This document shows, piece after piece, positions 63,165 through 64,000 of a stretch of DNA of 64,000 nt. Location of the stretch: contig OY755237.1 of the NCBI GenBank assembly GCA_963576725.1, positions 55,713,805 through 55,777,804 of the forward strand, read 5' to 3'. The notes under the pieces are model-generated. The model had not been told where the DNA came from, did no database searches, and saw only the letters and a program-made list of their open reading frames with translations. This DNA is from Azorinus chamasolen (taxonomy: Eukaryota; Mollusca; Bivalvia; Cardiida; Solecurtidae). A program made the translations under genes and the position numbers. The first letter of the stretch is position 1. Every line of letters starts with the position of its first letter.

Positions 63165-64000
63165 GTAAGAGGAATAGTAACACTTTACCCTGCATTCCAT
63201 AGACACACCTTTTATGACTTGGCAAACAGACTTGACCCAGATCAAATGGCTCCTGTAGGGGCCATCTGATCAGGGTCTGCACTATTTGCTTATAATATAT
63301 ATATTATTCTTCAGTTTCTGCCAAGACAAAAAATTCCTTTGCCCATGTGCTAGTATGACAAATGATCTAATTAATTTTTTCTTACAAATTCATGGAATAA
63401 AAGGTAAAAACATGTATAAGTGTTGTAACAGGTTTTTATCTCGGATGAATCATTAAATGACTACCCCATATTGTTTTTATCAGAGTTGTCTGTCACAAAC
63501 TTGTGTCGCACATATATGCACTAAAACTTGTATCATACTATTATAGTAAACTTGTTTCATAAAAACAATTTGTAATGAACACTCATGTAAGATACTCTAT
63601 ATATTAACTCTCAGTTCAAAATGTTGGGCAGTGATCTAGATGTTTGTTAACTTTCTGAACTCTGAGCAATTGTCATCTGCAAATATCAGCGTCTACTTAA
63701 TTGCTCAAAGCAGTTTGTCCTTACATTTCTTGTCAGAAACATGACCAAATGACAAACAGATTGGATACTGATGAGACGCCAAGTTCCTTGGCATCTCAAC
63801 TGGATGCAAACTGTTTGCAAAGGTTGTCACAAGGTCACCAGTAGAGTGTTGAAGGTTAACCCTTTACTCCATAAATACGCTTTTCTACATCTTTGCAAAC
63901 AGTAGACCCAGATCAGACCGCTCCTATAGGAGCCATCTGATCAGGGTCTGCTCTGTTTGCTTATGATATAATATAGAAGTTATTATACAGTCTCTACTTT
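63165..64000. other. Start of cathepsin intron 6
   Basis: Hp1 hairpins at 63222-63289 and 63895-63960; an Hp5 palindrome (GACAAACAGATTGGATACTG / CAACTGGATGCAAACTGTTT) at about 63750-63820. No exon encoding the catalytic His appears before the window ends. Confidence 0.6.

Noticed and set aside
1..64000. tRNA, rRNA or snRNA genes
   Set aside because: No cloverleaf with A and B box spacing or known snRNA core was recognised by eye; a tRNAscan or Infernal run would be needed to exclude them.

Overview
The window is animal nuclear DNA, AT-rich, with spliced genes, long introns and a very high load of transposable elements. The repeat types (tandem-array elements with terminal hairpins, short palindromic MITE-like repeats in every intron) and the gene forms suggest a bivalve mollusc; this is inference, since no species-specific marker was identified. 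Two genes can be assembled exon by exon by hand from conserved protein sequence and GT/AG boundaries. On the minus strand is the N-terminal part of TTC30/IFT70, a TPR subunit of intraflagellar transport (five exons, 26095 down to 3325, gene continuing off the left edge). On the plus strand is a cathepsin L-type cysteine protease (six coding exons, 52116 to 63164, gene continuing off the right edge). They are divergently transcribed. A third coding piece, 1-336 on the plus strand, is the C-terminal end of an unidentified protein. A 131-codon minus-strand ORF at 38698-39093 and a broken ORF near 45 kb are unexplained. Layout: 1-3.3 kb and 5.5-12.3 kb are TTC30 introns and flank filled with palindromic repeats; 3.73-5.51 kb is a non-autonomous hAT-like transposon; 6.2-7.2 kb is a tandem-array element. 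TTC30 intron 1 (10.88-26.04 kb, 15.2 kb) carries a LINE fragment, a gutted Ty3/gypsy element with a second LINE inside it, and a nearly intact Ty3/gypsy element (18.67-25.43 kb, target duplication ACCTG) whose 5' LTR is itself split by another hAT-like element. The TTC30 promoter lies at about 26.1-26.2 kb with a perfect palindromic NRF1-type site. Upstream of it are a nuclear-receptor-motif tandem array (27.5-29.1 kb), a gypsy fragment (29.6-30.2 kb), and a 6.16-kb element with long inverted tandem arms and a C-rich, gag-like core (30.6-36.8 kb). From 36.9 to 44.3 kb there are further tandem-array elements, one of which (39.6-43.7 kb) split a LINE reverse transcriptase gene and was then invaded by two more elements. 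The 46-64 kb part holds the probable cathepsin promoter, its introns, and dozens of copies of four palindromic repeat families. The main new observation is that the tandem-array elements at 6.2, 27.5, 36.9, 39.6 and 41.7 kb, which share no obvious repeat-unit sequence, share one architecture: a 5' end like AACAAGA followed at once by a small hairpin, a C-rich motif, a tandem array, usually a short microsatellite, and a 3' palindrome built from the same C-rich motif. Two of the insertions can be reconstructed without a target duplication, which resembles Helentron/pearl-type non-autonomous Helitrons. A second observation is that every tandem unit of the 30.6-36.8 kb inverted element carries a perfect RFX X-box-like palindrome (seven copies) in the DNA upstream of an intraflagellar transport gene.
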